Shown piece after piece: positions 1 through 8,547 of a stretch of DNA of 64,000 nt (within the stretch, counting starts at the first letter, position 1; every line of letters begins with the position of its first letter). Source of the stretch: Megasphaera lornae (GTDB lineage: Bacteria > Bacillota > Negativicutes > Veillonellales > Megasphaeraceae); contig NZ_AFIJ01000033.1 of assembly GCF_000214495.1 (NCBI RefSeq), positions 17,963-81,962 on the forward strand. Reading direction: 5' to 3'. Below the pieces are notes generated by a model. That model was not told the DNA's origin. It saw nothing but the letters and a program-made list of their open reading frames with translations, and did no database searches. Made by a program: the position numbers and the translations under genes.

Positions 1-165
1 CTGTTCCGGTATGACCTGTCCTTTGCAAATCAGGGACAACAGCCGTAAAAAACTGCTTTTGCCGATCGCATTTTCACCTACCAAATAATTCATGGATTCG
101 TGAAAATGTAAGGTTACATCGCGTAAATTTCGATAGTTCTCAATGTGCATAGACTTAATATACAT
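1..165 (-). CDS. AAA/RecF-like ATPase, N-terminal fragment (runs off the window)
   Basis: Only the first 55 codons are inside the window; the gene continues to the left. The peptide begins MYIKSMHIENYRNL and carries a Walker A loop, GENAIGKSS, at about residues 35-43. This is the usual start of SMC/RecF/OLD-type ATPases, in which a short beta strand and 'NYRNL' precede the P-loop. A clear ribosome binding site (AAAGGAG, complement of 171-180) lies just upstream of the ATG at 165. A role in DNA repair or as an OLD-family nuclease is plausible, but the diagnostic C-terminal part is missing, so no specific function is assigned. Confidence 0.65.
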   Translation of the reverse strand, partial: MYIKSMHIENYRNLRDVTLHFHESMNYLVGENAIGKSSFLRLLSLICKGQVIPEQ

Positions 166-256
166 AAAAATCGCTCCTTTACCCGCCTTTATTTCTGCGT
201 ATATTAATTCTAAAAAAGGACGCCGCTTTTCGCGTTACGGGACAGCACTTTTTTTA

Positions 257-508
257 TTATTCCGCCTCGGTCATTTTCATGATTTCCGCATAGGATACTA
301 TCGTCACGGAAAGAGGAAGATCCTGCAAAAAAGCGGTCGTAATTTCCCGCGTATCCGCAGTAGTGCGTACACAGCCGATGCCTTTCTTCCCCCAAACGGC
401 CGTAACCACACCGAAGTATTCGCACCCTTCCACAAAACGTGTCACCCACGTCATAGCGGACGGCGCCACTTGAAAATACACCCATTCGGGGCTCAGTGTC
501 GCTGTCAT
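257..508 (-). CDS. DUF4911-like small protein
   Basis: An 83-residue protein whose ATG overlaps the stop of the upstream U32 gene by four bases (505-508), so it is translationally coupled as the last gene of the mltG-trmR-U32 operon. It has mixed alpha/beta character with motifs such as WVYFQVAP and GCEYFGVV. These resemble the DUF4911 family, which I recall beside U32 proteins in Negativicutes and Clostridia. No catalytic motif is visible and the biochemical role is unknown. Position suggests a link to the U32/TrmR tRNA modification genes. Another reading frame across the same bases (210-485) lacks the coupling and is not favoured. Confidence 0.6.
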   Translation of the reverse strand: MTATLSPEWVYFQVAPSAMTWVTRFVEGCEYFGVVTAVWGKKGIGCVRTTADTREITTAFLQDLPLSVTIVSYAEIMKMTEAE

Positions 509-1734
509 TTTTCCCTCACCCGCCGTCGCATTAACGACTGCGCTTCCAACGGTTGCAGACAGGGAATACCGATGCGTTCCTGCGGATGTCGTGCGGCTTC
601 CACTTCCGTACCGTCCGCCGTCACCAACCGGGGCAACCGCAACCGCACCGTTTCTCCCCGGGGCTGTAAAAATTCCACTTCCTGCCCGACTTTAAAATGA
701 TTGCGCTGTTCCACCCAAACCATCTGCCGCGCTGCATCATACTCCTGCACCACGCCGATAAATTCATGGGTCTGCGTGTTGCAGGAATGACTGTATACCT
801 GATCCGCCTCGGTCGGTCGGGAAACGGCAAAGCCGCGAGTGTAAGGACGATGCGAAATTTTCTCCAGTTCTTCGATCCATTCCGATCGCACGGAAAAATG
901 TTCCGGATCCGCTACATACGCATCCATGGCCTGCCGATACACTTTCACTACCGTCGCCACATAATGAATACTCTTCATGCGACCTTCGATTTTTAAACTG
1001 TGCAATCCGGCTTGATACATATCCGGCAAATAGGGCAACATGCAAAGATCTTTGGAGTTAAAAATATACGTTCCCCGTTCATCTTCGACGACCGGGAAAT
1101 ATTCACCGGGGCGAGTTTCTTCCACAATATTATACTTAAAGCGACAGCATTGCACGCATTGACCGCGGTTGGAGTCTCTGTTTTGTGTAAAATAATTGCT
1201 TAACAGACAGCGCCCGGAATACGAAATACACATGGCGCCATGTACAAACCCTTCCAATTCCACCGGTACCCGATCATGAATTTCTTTAATGTCCGACAAC
1301 CCGACTTCACGAGCCATAACCACGCGACTTGCGCCCTGTTCATACCAAAATTTGACGGCCGCCCAATTCGTCGTATTGGCTTGGGTGGAAATGTGAATCG
1401 GTAAATCGGGAACCGTTTCCCGGGCCATGCCGAAAATTCCCGGATCCGCCACTAATACGGCATCTGCATGAAAGTCCCGCAATTGCCGCAAGTACGCCGG
1501 CAGTCCGGGTAAATCACGGTGATGAGGAAAAATATTCACTGTCACATATACTCGTTTTCCCCGTTCATGCGCATAGGCAATCGCCGCTTCCATTTCTTCC
1601 GGAGAAAAATTATCACTGAATGCGCGTAAGCCGAACGACTTACCGCCTAAATACACGGCATCGGCGCCATACAGCAAAGCCGCTTTCAGCTTGTCCATAT
1701 TACCTGCCGGTGCCAATAATTCCATTGGTTGCAT
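505..1734 (-). CDS. Peptidase U32 family protein, predicted tRNA U34 hydroxylation protein (TrhP/YrrO-like)
   Basis: A 409-residue U32 family protein. It starts with the typical MELLAPAGN barrel strand. It carries the family signature around GAMCISYSGRCLLS (residues 167-179) followed by further cysteines at about 193, 196 and 197, which in relatives bind an iron-sulfur cluster. U32 proteins of the YegQ/YrrN/YrrO group are now known as TrhP, needed for prephenate-dependent 5-hydroxylation of tRNA uridine-34. Here it follows a TrmR-like methyltransferase by three bases, the same association as yrrM-yrrN-yrrO in Bacillus. Only one U32 gene is present rather than the Bacillus pair. The start has AAAGGAT upstream. 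A collagenase-type peptidase role is the older, less likely reading. Confidence 0.88.
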   Translation of the reverse strand: MQPMELLAPAGNMDKLKAALLYGADAVYLGGKSFGLRAFSDNFSPEEMEAAIAYAHERGKRVYVTVNIFPHHRDLPGLPAYLRQLRDFHADAVLVADPGIFGMARETVPDLPIHISTQANTTNWAAVKFWYEQGASRVVMAREVGLSDIKEIHDRVPVELEGFVHGAMCISYSGRCLLSNYFTQNRDSNRGQCVQCCRFKYNIVEETRPGEYFPVVEDERGTYIFNSKDLCMLPYLPDMYQAGLHSLKIEGRMKSIHYVATVVKVYRQAMDAYVADPEHFSVRSEWIEELEKISHRPYTRGFAVSRPTEADQVYSHSCNTQTHEFIGVVQEYDAARQMVWVEQRNHFKVGQEVEFLQPRGETVRLRLPRLVTADGTEVEAARHPQERIGIPCLQPLEAQSLMRRRVREK

Positions 1735-1737
1735 GCT

Positions 1738-2328
1738 TTATCCTTTCCAACGCGAAACGGTCAGGCCGTCACCGTTTTCAAAAAAAACGGTTTCAAAATG
1801 CCTGCGATCGCCAATATAATCTAAAAAAGCGCGGAGCCGCATAATCGCGGTTCTGTGCTTATGCGGCAAGGTGCCTTCTCTGTACAGCATATCATGGTAC
1901 CGAATATTATCCGCCAGAATCAGCGCGCCGGGACGTAATTGCGGCAACAACAATTGTAATTGTCGGCCATATTGTCCTTTCGGTCCGTCTAAAAAAACTA
2001 AATCCCACGGCCCTTGCAAATTGCCGAGCAAGGCCGTCGCATCGCCGCAATGAACGTGTATTTGTGTCGCATACGGAGAGCGTGCTATATAGGCACGTGC
2101 CGCGGCTGCCCGTGCGGCATCCGCTTCAATGGTGATCAACTCGGCATGCGGCGGGGCTTGCGCAATAATTTGCAACGCCGAATAGCCGATGGCCGTACCG
2201 ACCTCCAAAATACGTTGCGGTTTCTGTTGCGCCGCCAGACGTTGCACTAACGGCAATTCCGCCGCGCGCAATAACGGCAATCCTTGTGTACGTCCATACG
2301 CCTCCATTTCCGCCAACAAGGTTTTCAT
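1738..2328 (-). CDS. trmR: SAM-dependent O-methyltransferase, TrmR-like (tRNA 5-hydroxyuridine methyltransferase)
   Basis: A 196-residue class I methyltransferase. The SAM-binding motif LEVGTAIGYS is at residues 41-50 and the metal/SAM motif FLDGPKG at 112-118, matching the O-methyltransferase family 3 fold. The gene starts within the stop of mltG (ATGA overlap) and is followed by the U32 gene. That order (yrrL-yrrM-yrrO) is conserved in Bacillus, where YrrM/TrmR methylates 5-hydroxyuridine at the tRNA wobble position to methoxyuridine. The assignment rests on this neighbourhood plus the fold; a catechol O-methyltransferase-like small-molecule activity cannot be excluded from sequence alone. 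Confidence 0.85.
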   Translation of the reverse strand: MKTLLAEMEAYGRTQGLPLLRAAELPLVQRLAAQQKPQRILEVGTAIGYSALQIIAQAPPHAELITIEADAARAAAARAYIARSPYATQIHVHCGDATALLGNLQGPWDLVFLDGPKGQYGRQLQLLLPQLRPGALILADNIRYHDMLYREGTLPHKHRTAIMRLRAFLDYIGDRRHFETVFFENGDGLTVSRWKG

Positions 2329-3362
2329 CGTAAATACTCCTGTACATTTTTTTGATGCGCCGCGTACGTGGCGGCAAAATGATTATGCCCCCGTGTATCG
2401 GCCACAAAATAGATATTCGCCGTAGGCTGCGCCTGCAGTACCGCATCCAGGCAGGGCAAACCGGCATTCCCGATCGCCCCCGGCGGCAAACCGGCAAACA
2501 CATACGTATTATACGGGGAGGCATACTGTGTATCCGTAATGTCGTAGGTACTTTTATGGTTCCCCATAGCATACGAAATGCTGGCATCGGACTGCAATTT
2601 CATACCGATCCGCAAGCGCTGCCTGAATGCTGCGGCAATAGGTTGTCGATCCGCTTGAAATTTCGCTTCCCGTTCCACTAACGAAGCCAAGGTGACCCAT
2701 TCCGTCACAGTCATATGCGCGGCCTGCAACCGTTGTCGCCGTGCCGGCGTCAACTTGCGATTAAAGTTATCCAACATGATGCGCACCGCTTCGTCCGCAT
2801 TCGCCGTATACGGCAAAGCGTACGTATCGGGAAATAAAAAGCCTTCCGCCTTAAAGACCACCGGACGTGAAGTACGCATATACGGATACAATAATGAATC
2901 GTTATTGGCCGCCTGCAAAAACGCCTGTTCCGAAATCCGTCCGTGCGAAGCCACCGCCCGGGCAATCCGACGTACTGTATACCCTTCAGGAATGACCACC
3001 TCATACGCATCCGATGTACCGCAGGTTAATTTACGTACCAGCGCATACATGCTCATTTGCGAATGCAATGCATATTCCCCCGCTTTTATTTGTTTCCCGT
3101 ACCCGGTGACACTTAAAAAAAAGCGAAATAACCCCGGACTTTGGATAAACCCTTGTCGCTGTAAGGCCTGTGCAGTTGCCGCACCCGTTTGGGAAGGCAC
3201 GACCCGAAAATACCCGCGTTTCGGCACCGCCCAAAAACAGGGAAGAAAATACAGCGCGCTGCCGAGTATACTCAGCACGATAAGACACACGATGCCCGCA
3301 TAAATGCCGTGTATCCTGTTTCCATGAAATTGTCCGCTTCTGAAAAACGCTTTCTTATCCAT
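2325..3362 (-). CDS. mltG: Endolytic transglycosylase MltG (YceG/YrrL family)
   Basis: Membrane-anchored lytic transglycosylase that cuts nascent glycan strands and so terminates peptidoglycan chains. There is a short cytoplasmic tail, one transmembrane segment (about residues 20-41), a LysM-like region, then the YceG core with EGFLFPDTY and the catalytic glutamate in ASLVEREAK (Glu at about 230). Length (345 aa) is normal. Two in-frame ATGs exist, at 3377 and 3362. The -10 box of a strong promoter (3369-3374) lies between them, so the 3362 start is chosen. First gene of the mltG-trmR-U32-DUF4911 operon. Confidence 0.93.
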   Translation of the reverse strand: MDKKAFFRSGQFHGNRIHGIYAGIVCLIVLSILGSALYFLPCFWAVPKRGYFRVVPSQTGAATAQALQRQGFIQSPGLFRFFLSVTGYGKQIKAGEYALHSQMSMYALVRKLTCGTSDAYEVVIPEGYTVRRIARAVASHGRISEQAFLQAANNDSLLYPYMRTSRPVVFKAEGFLFPDTYALPYTANADEAVRIMLDNFNRKLTPARRQRLQAAHMTVTEWVTLASLVEREAKFQADRQPIAAAFRQRLRIGMKLQSDASISYAMGNHKSTYDITDTQYASPYNTYVFAGLPPGAIGNAGLPCLDAVLQAQPTANIYFVADTRGHNHFAATYAAHQKNVQEYLR

Positions 3363-3368
3363 GTGCCT

Positions 3369-3397
3369 ATTATACATGATTGTCCCTTACTTGCCAA
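3369..3397 (-). promoter_or_regulatory. Sigma-A promoter of the mltG operon
   Basis: On the minus strand TTGGCA (3392-3397) and TATAAT (3369-3374) are separated by exactly 17 bases. The seventh base after the -10 is the A of the ATG at 3362, so the predicted transcript would be leaderless or nearly so. Confidence 0.7.
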
Positions 3398-3486
3398 CTT
3401 ATGAGCCGCCCATAGGCAGCAATGCGGAACCGACACAACGTGTTCACCCTAAATCCGAAAATACGATGCGGACAATACGTCCCCAT

Positions 3487-3517
3487 AAAAAAAAGTCGCT
3501 CCCGAAAGAACGACTTT
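3487..3517 (-). terminator. Rho-independent terminator after the yneA-like gene
   Basis: AAAGTCG/CGACTTT arms at 3492-3498 and 3511-3517 are followed on the minus strand by a run of T. It lies downstream of the LysM gene and upstream of the mltG promoter. Confidence 0.75.
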
Positions 3518-3603
3518 ACCATGCCCCGCAACGGCACATAAACCGTACGCGCTTACCCGAAGCGACAAAGGCAACATACGCCCCGCCGCTTACTTCCCCG
3601 CAT

Positions 3604-3963
3604 TTACGGCAATCCTTTTTTTACTTGTTCCGCCCGTTCCGGTGATACGGGAATTTTCAGTACTTGCCCGGGATGAATTTGTGCATTTCCCGGCAAATCG
3701 TTTACGGTCATAATATCACACATCACTTGCCGAACATCGGTATGACTATCCGCCGCCAGATTGGCATAATCCCATATGGTATCTCCCTCCCGTACATATA
3801 CCGTCACATAAGACGTATTGTGCGGATGTGAAGCCCATCCTAATTGCATACCGGCAAAAGCAATACACGCCGCGATAAAGATTCCGGTAAAAAATCGCCG
3901 CCATATATACGTTATTGACGCAGTAGGAAGAGAAGAAGGATTGCGTTTTATCGTTTTTTTCAT
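3604..3963 (-). CDS. LysM-domain membrane protein, YneA-like SOS division inhibitor candidate
   Basis: A 119-residue protein with an N-terminal basic segment, one transmembrane helix (about 24-45) and a single extracytoplasmic LysM domain (about 52-108; YVREGDTIWDYA and IHPGQVLKIP are typical). It is divergent from lexA and has a perfect consensus promoter containing a LexA box. That is the arrangement of yneA/lexA in Bacillus, where YneA delays septation during the SOS response. Sequence similarity to YneA is only through architecture and location, so the symbol is withheld. The ATG has AAAGGAG upstream. Confidence 0.8.
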   Translation of the reverse strand: MKKTIKRNPSSLPTASITYIWRRFFTGIFIAACIAFAGMQLGWASHPHNTSYVTVYVREGDTIWDYANLAADSHTDVRQVMCDIMTVNDLPGNAQIHPGQVLKIPVSPERAEQVKKGLP

Positions 3964-3984
3964 AGGAATTCACCACTCCTTTAA

Positions 3985-4077
3985 CAAAACAAATGTTTTG
4001 CGAACATTAGTTCGTTCATCGGTTTTATTATATCGCCGAACATTCGTTCTGTCAAGGCGTATGAGAACAAATGTTTG
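3985..4077. promoter_or_regulatory. SOS (LexA) operator cluster between yneA-like gene and lexA
   Basis: Three matches to the Gram-positive SOS box (GAAC-N4-GTTC) are seen: CGAACATTAGTTCG at 4001-4014, CGAACATTCGTTCT at 4037-4050, and a weaker GAACAAATGTTT at 4064-4075. A fourth, degenerate AAACAAATGTTT lies near 3987-3998. The second sits inside the spacer of the yneA-like promoter and the third overlaps the lexA -35. Confidence 0.85.
4027..4055 (-). promoter_or_regulatory. Consensus promoter of the yneA-like gene
   Basis: TTGACA (complement of 4050-4055) and TATAAT (complement of 4027-4032) with a 17-base spacer: a perfect sigma-A promoter whose spacer is occupied by a LexA box, which explains tight repression. 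Confidence 0.85.
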
Positions 4078-4103
4078 ATTTTTTATTATAAATACCTTAT
4101 AAT
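4075..4103 (+). promoter_or_regulatory. Promoter of lexA
   Basis: TTGATT at 4075-4080, a 17-base spacer, then TATAAT at 4098-4103. The -35 overlaps the third LexA-box-like motif, consistent with autoregulation. Confidence 0.8.
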
Positions 4104-4132
4104 AAACTCATCCTTTAGATGGAGTGATGGCT

Positions 4133-4750
4133 ATGGAAATAACAGAAAAATCGTTGACCACTCGACAACGTCAAATTTTAGAATATATTCGCGCCTGTGT
4201 ACATCAATACGGATATCCGCCGTCTGTACGCGAAATTTGTCAGGAAGTGGGACTCAGTTCCACCTCGACGGTACACAGCTATTTACAAGCGCTGGAAGAA
4301 AAAGGCTATATTCGCCGAAATCCTACCAAAAACCGTAATATCGCCTTGGTTGATGAAGGAAATTGGCGTTCCAAAAAATTGGTTCCCCTCCCTCTGGTAG
4401 GGCAAGTACGTGCGGGGGAACCCATTTTTGCCGAAGAATGTGTTGAAGATGTGTATCCCTTTGCCGCCGATTTTATCGGGGACGACGATGCCTTCCTGCT
4501 GACCGTTCGCGGCGACAGTATGAAAAATGCGGGGATTCTCGAAGGCGATCTGCTCATTGTTCGTCGCCAAAATACCGCGCAAAACGGCGAAATTGTCGTA
4601 GCCCTGCTGGAAGAGGAAGCTACCGTTAAACGCTATTTTCGCGAATCGCAGGCCATTCGCCTGCAACCTGAAAATGAAGCATATGAACCGATTTATACAC
4701 GCCATTGTCAAATTCTCGGAAAAGTCGTAGGCGTTTTTCGGCGGTATTGA
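4133..4750 (+). CDS. lexA: LexA repressor
   Basis: SOS master repressor and self-cleaving S24 peptidase, 205 residues. The N-terminal winged helix (TTRQRQILEYIR...GYPPSVREI) binds SOS boxes. The cleavage site Ala94-Gly95 lies in VRAGEP, with catalytic Ser129 in RGDSM and Lys166 in ATVKRY. The start is set at ATG 4133, eight bases after GGAG (4121-4124). GTG 4124 and ATG 4127 are in frame but overlap or crowd that ribosome binding site. Divergent from the yneA-like gene with shared operators. Confidence 0.96.
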   Translation: MEITEKSLTTRQRQILEYIRACVHQYGYPPSVREICQEVGLSSTSTVHSYLQALEEKGYIRRNPTKNRNIALVDEGNWRSKKLVPLPLVGQVRAGEPIFAEECVEDVYPFAADFIGDDDAFLLTVRGDSMKNAGILEGDLLIVRRQNTAQNGEIVVALLEEEATVKRYFRESQAIRLQPENEAYEPIYTRHCQILGKVVGVFRRY

Positions 4751-4771
4751 TACAATCTCCGCCTATGCCAT

Positions 4772-4813
4772 GTAAAAACGGTGCTTTTGATTTATAAAAA
4801 GCACCGTTTTTAC
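4772..4813. terminator. Bidirectional terminator after lexA
   Basis: A long hairpin with arms 4772-4788 and 4796-4813 (core AACGGTGC/GCACCGTT) flanked by A and T runs, so it can work in both directions. Confidence 0.85.
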
Positions 4814-4877
4814 ATGCCGTTTTCACCTTGAAAAAGCGGCCTTTCCTCTTCCGCCCTCCATGACCGCTTCTTTCCAT

Positions 4878-4913
4878 AAAAAAAGACGTGTGCTTCCGGC
4901 ACACGTCTTTTTC
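4878..4913 (-). terminator. Terminator of the hslO-mtaD operon
   Basis: AAAAGACGTGTGC/GCACACGTCTTTTT arms (4881-4893, 4899-4912) with a T run on the minus strand, just after the mtaD stop. Confidence 0.85.
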
Positions 4914-4920
4914 AGTCCCC

Positions 4921-6204
4921 TCAATCTAATTGAGAGAATAATTTTTCTTTTGTCCGCTCCGCTTCAGCTTTCACTTTTTCTATATCAATAGTAGTAAACG
5001 CTTTGTGGCGTAACAGGGTTTTTCCGTCAACAATCACCGTATCCACATCAAAACTGTTTGCAGAATACGCAAATAACGACATCGTATTGTGTTTGGGATA
5101 CCAATGCAGACCTTCCCGATCGATAAGGGTAATATCCGCTTTATATCCCTTCTCCAACTTTCCTACATCCGTATACCCGAGGCATTTTGCTCCGCCTTCG
5201 GTTAACAGCTGCAGAGCCGTTTCCGCGGGAATTACCAGCGGATCCAACGTATTGGCTTTATGGACTAAAGCGGCTAAATGCATTTCTTCCACAATATCCA
5301 AGTTATTATTGCTGGAAGCTCCATCCGTTCCCAAGCCTACAGTAATGCCTTTTTTCAACATTTCGCCAAGCGGGGCAATACCGCCGGCAAGTTTAAAATT
5401 ACTCCCCGGATTATGAGCCACCCGCACATGTTTTCGGGCCATAATATTCAAATCATCTTCATCTACCCAAACACAATGAGCCGCTAAGCAACCGCAATCC
5501 AAGATGCCCAATTCATCCGCCAACGCGATGGGCGACTTGTGATATTGTTCTTTTATATCCTGCACTTCGCCTTTGGTTTCGCTGAGATGGATATGAATTT
5601 CCGCACCTAATTCGTGTGCCAAATCCACGACTTGTCGTAAATAGTCGGGCGGGCAAGTATACGGCGCATGCGGTCCCAACATGACCGTAATTCGGCCGTC
5701 CGCTTTTTTATGCCACGTGTGATAAAATTCTTTACTTTCCGCCAAGGCTTCCTGCGCATTGGGCGTAATCCCGGTCACGCCGCGGCACAGAGCGGCACGA
5801 ATCCCGGAGGTTTCCACTGCCCGCGCCACATCGTTCATAAAGAAATACATGTCCGCAAAAGAAGTGGTGCCGCACCGAATCATTTCGGCTATGCCCAACA
5901 TCGTATGGGCATATACAATATCGCTGTCCAGTTTGGCTTCCGCCGGCCAAATTTTTTGCATCAGCCAATCCATGAGCTGCATGTCATCGGCATAACTGCG
6001 AAACACGGTCATGGCAATATGATTGTGTGTATTCACAAATCCGGGCATGGCCAACATGCGGTTGCCGTCTATAATTTCATCGTACGCCGTCCGATCCGGA
6101 TGATCGGGAAAGTCTGTAATCCGATCGTCTGTAAACGCAATGTTTTTTCCTTCTTTTATACTATGGTCTTGATAAAGGGCCACATTGGTTATCAGTTTTT
6201 TCAT
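4921..6204 (-). CDS. mtaD: 5-methylthioadenosine/S-adenosylhomocysteine deaminase
   Basis: A 427-residue amidohydrolase-superfamily enzyme. The metal ligands are visible as FVNTHNHIAM near residue 60, a histidine in HIHLSETK around 200, AHCVWVDEDD around 240, and LGTDGASSNN around 295. This pattern is that of the TM0936-type deaminases, which convert methylthioadenosine and S-adenosylhomocysteine to their inosyl forms. It is the last gene of the hslO-mtnP-mtnA-ahcY-mtaD operon, 16 bases after ahcY. Related amidohydrolases deaminate guanine, cytosine or triazines, but the context with ahcY and mtnP favours MTA/SAH. Confidence 0.9.
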   Translation of the reverse strand: MKKLITNVALYQDHSIKEGKNIAFTDDRITDFPDHPDRTAYDEIIDGNRMLAMPGFVNTHNHIAMTVFRSYADDMQLMDWLMQKIWPAEAKLDSDIVYAHTMLGIAEMIRCGTTSFADMYFFMNDVARAVETSGIRAALCRGVTGITPNAQEALAESKEFYHTWHKKADGRITVMLGPHAPYTCPPDYLRQVVDLAHELGAEIHIHLSETKGEVQDIKEQYHKSPIALADELGILDCGCLAAHCVWVDEDDLNIMARKHVRVAHNPGSNFKLAGGIAPLGEMLKKGITVGLGTDGASSNNNLDIVEEMHLAALVHKANTLDPLVIPAETALQLLTEGGAKCLGYTDVGKLEKGYKADITLIDREGLHWYPKHNTMSLFAYSANSFDVDTVIVDGKTLLRHKAFTTIDIEKVKAEAERTKEKLFSQLD

Positions 6205-6220
6205 GTATACCGTTTTCTCC

Positions 6221-7462
6221 TTATTCCATATTTAAATATGCTTTTTGTTCCGCCGACAACGCATCAATCGCATAGCCCATGGATTGCAATTTAATGCGTG
6301 CCACTTCATTATCAATATCATGGGGCAATACATACACATGATTTTCCAGTTGGGCATGATTTTTCAAAATATATTCCGCCGCCAAGGCTTGAATGGCAAA
6401 AGAAAGATCCATAATTTCCGCCGGATGGCCGTCGCCGGCGGCTAAATTAACCAACCGCCCTTCAGCCAATAAATTAATCCGATGTCCGTTAGGCAGTTCA
6501 TATCCTTCAATATTATGGCGGGCTTCAAATTTACGCACTGCCAACGCTTCCAATTCCACCTTGTTGATTTCGACATCAAAATGACCGGCATTGGCCAAAA
6601 TAACTCCGTCTTTCATATGTTTCATGTGTTCCCCGCGAATGACGTCTTTATCGCCGGTCAAGGTGACAAAAATATCCCCCGCTTTAGCGGCTTCCGCCAT
6701 CGGCATTACTTCAAACCCGTCAAACACGGCTTCAATCGCTTTAATCGGATCAACTTCCGTAACAATGACATGCGCGCCCAGTCCTTTTGCTCTCATGGCG
6801 CAACCGCGACCGCACCAGCCGTAGCCGGCAATGACCACTTTTTTCCCGACTACCGTTAAATTGGTCGTACGCATAATGCCGTCCCAAGTAGACTGCCCCG
6901 TACCATAGCGGTTATCAAAGAGATATTTGCAATACGAATCGTTGGCCGCAATCATCGGGAATTTTAACGTACCGGCTTTATCCCAGCCGTGCAGACGAAC
7001 GACTCCCGTCGTGGTTTCTTCTGCGCCTCCCAATAAGTTGACCCCGGCATCTTGCCGCGTCGTATGTAAAAGATTTACTTGGTCGCCGCCGTCATCAATA
7101 ATAATATGCGGTTTATGATCTAAGGATTTGTTAAGGAATTGAAAATATTCTTCATCCGTAGCGCCATACCATGCATAGACCGTTAAGCCGTCCTCTACCA
7201 GCGCGGCGGCCACATCGTCTTGGGTGGACAACGGGTTGCTGCCCGTTACCATCACATTAGCGCCGGCTTCATGCAATACTTTCGCTAAATACGCGGTTTT
7301 TGCTTCTAAATGTACACTGACGCAAACCGTTTTGCCTTTAAATGTCTGCTCTTTACGCAAGCGATCGCCAATAGCGTTCAACGTCGGCATATACCGCTCT
7401 ACCCAACTGATTTTTTTATGCCCCTGTTCCGCCAAGGCCAAGTCGCGAATAATAGATTCCAT
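6221..7462 (-). CDS. ahcY: Adenosylhomocysteinase, short (archaeal/Thermotoga-like) form
   Basis: An NAD-dependent hydrolase splitting S-adenosylhomocysteine into homocysteine and adenosine. Visible features are the substrate-side motif HLEAKTAYL, the SNPLSTQDD motif, the catalytic Lys/Asp region [11 protein letters not shown], the NAD-binding GYGWCGRG, and [13 protein letters not shown] near the C terminus. At 413 residues it lacks the insertion of the larger bacterial enzymes. It also ends in [10 protein letters not shown] rather than the Lys-x-Asp-x-Tyr-Arg-Tyr tail that reaches the neighbouring subunit's NAD in the common form. It sits next to a SAH deaminase, so S-inosylhomocysteine is a possible true substrate. 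Confidence 0.92.
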   Translation of the reverse strand: MESIIRDLALAEQGHKKISWVERYMPTLNAIGDRLRKEQTFKGKTVCVSVHLEAKTAYLAKVLHEAGANVMVTGSNPLSTQDDVAAALVEDGLTVYAWYGATDEEYFQFLNKSLDHKPHIIIDDGGDQVNLLHTTRQDAGVNLLGGAEETTTGVVRLHGWDKAGTLKFPMIAANDSYCKYLFDNRYGTGQSTWDGIMRTTNLTVVGKKVVIAGYGWCGRGCAMRAKGLGAHVIVTEVDPIKAIEAVFDGFEVMPMAEAAKAGDIFVTLTGDKDVIRGEHMKHMKDGVILANAGHFDVEINKVELEALAVRKFEARHNIEGYELPNGHRINLLAEGRLVNLAAGDGHPAEIMDLSFAIQALAAEYILKNHAQLENHVYVLPHDIDNEVARIKLQSMGYAIDALSAEQKAYLNME

Positions 7463-7482
7463 AGGTAACTCCTCTTTTCTTT

Positions 7483-8544
7483 TTAATGATGAGATCGGAA
7501 AAATGAGTCAATATGCGCCGTATCGGGTGTCCTAATGACTCCTTTTTCTGTAAAAACAGCTTGAATATGCGTATGCGGCGTAACATCAAAGGCCGGATTG
7601 AACACCGCCGTCGCAGGCAAAGCAATCGGCGTACCACGGACTGTCCGCACTTCATCCGCATTTCGTTCTTCAATAGGAATATCCGCCCCGCTTGCCAACG
7701 TCAAATCAAACGTGGAAAGAGGTGCCGCCACATAAAAGGGAATGCCGTGTTCTTTTGCCAATATGGAAACGCCGTAGGTTCCTATTTTATTGGCCGTATC
7801 GCCATTGGCGGCAATCCTGTCGGCACCGACAATAACGGCATCTACGCCTTTGGTTTTCATCACCCAGGCCGCCATATTGTCCGTAATTAACGTGACGGGA
7901 ATATGATCCGCCATGAGTTCCGTTACCGTCAGTCGCGCGCCCTGCAAAAGTGGCCGGGTTTCATCGGCATATACCCGCAGCAGCCGTCCTTTTGCATGCA
8001 AAGCCCGAATAACGCCCAACGCGGTACCGATGCCGGCAGTTGCCAAGGCGCCGGCATTGCAATGGGTTAAAATGGTCAGCGGCTTATCCTGTTTCAGCAA
8101 TTCTTCCGCCCCGAAACGGGACATGGCACGATTAATTTCCAAATCTTCCGCCTGTATCCGGCACGCTTCCGTTTCTATTGCGGCAACGATACAGGAGACA
8201 GGTTGCGCGGACAACGTATCCGCCATAGATACCAGCCGTGCAATCGCCCAATGTAAATTCACCGCTGTCGGTCGTGCCTGCTCCAATTGTTTGCCGACGG
8301 CATGAAAAGCTTGTAAAAATTCAGCGGCGGTCAACGAAGGGCGCTCTCGTACCAATGCCTTGCCGGCCAATACCATCCCGTACGCCGCCGCCACCCCGAT
8401 AGCGGGAGCCCCCCGTACGGCCAATACGGCAATGGCGTCCCGCACCTCTTGCCACGCCGTACAAGTTCGATATACTTCTTTTTCCGGAAGCACCGTTTGA
8501 TCCAATACCTGTAAACTTCCCTTTTGCCAATATAACGTATCCAT
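7483..8544 (-). CDS. mtnA: S-methyl-5-thioribose-1-phosphate isomerase
   Basis: A 353-residue eIF2B-like isomerase that turns methylthioribose-1-phosphate into methylthioribulose-1-phosphate. Family landmarks are [14 protein letters not shown] near residue 45, the catalytic cysteine region [11 protein letters not shown] near 160 and [18 protein letters not shown] near 240 with the catalytic aspartate. It follows mtnP by three bases, so the product of MtnP is handed straight to this enzyme. No mtnB, mtnC, mtnD or mtnK is present nearby, so the rest of the salvage route is either elsewhere or replaced by an aldolase shunt. Confidence 0.95.
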   Translation of the reverse strand: MDTLYWQKGSLQVLDQTVLPEKEVYRTCTAWQEVRDAIAVLAVRGAPAIGVAAAYGMVLAGKALVRERPSLTAAEFLQAFHAVGKQLEQARPTAVNLHWAIARLVSMADTLSAQPVSCIVAAIETEACRIQAEDLEINRAMSRFGAEELLKQDKPLTILTHCNAGALATAGIGTALGVIRALHAKGRLLRVYADETRPLLQGARLTVTELMADHIPVTLITDNMAAWVMKTKGVDAVIVGADRIAANGDTANKIGTYGVSILAKEHGIPFYVAAPLSTFDLTLASGADIPIEERNADEVRTVRGTPIALPATAVFNPAFDVTPHTHIQAVFTEKGVIRTPDTAHIDSFFRSHH

Positions 8545-8547
8545 AAT

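Noticed and set aside
210-485. 91-residue minus-strand frame overlapping the DUF4911 gene
   Set aside because: Different frame from the translationally coupled gene at 257-508, composition not protein-like.
143-700. 185-residue plus-strand reading frame
   Set aside because: Antisense to the U32 and DUF4911 genes, very Arg/Cys/His-rich, no domain; a shadow frame.
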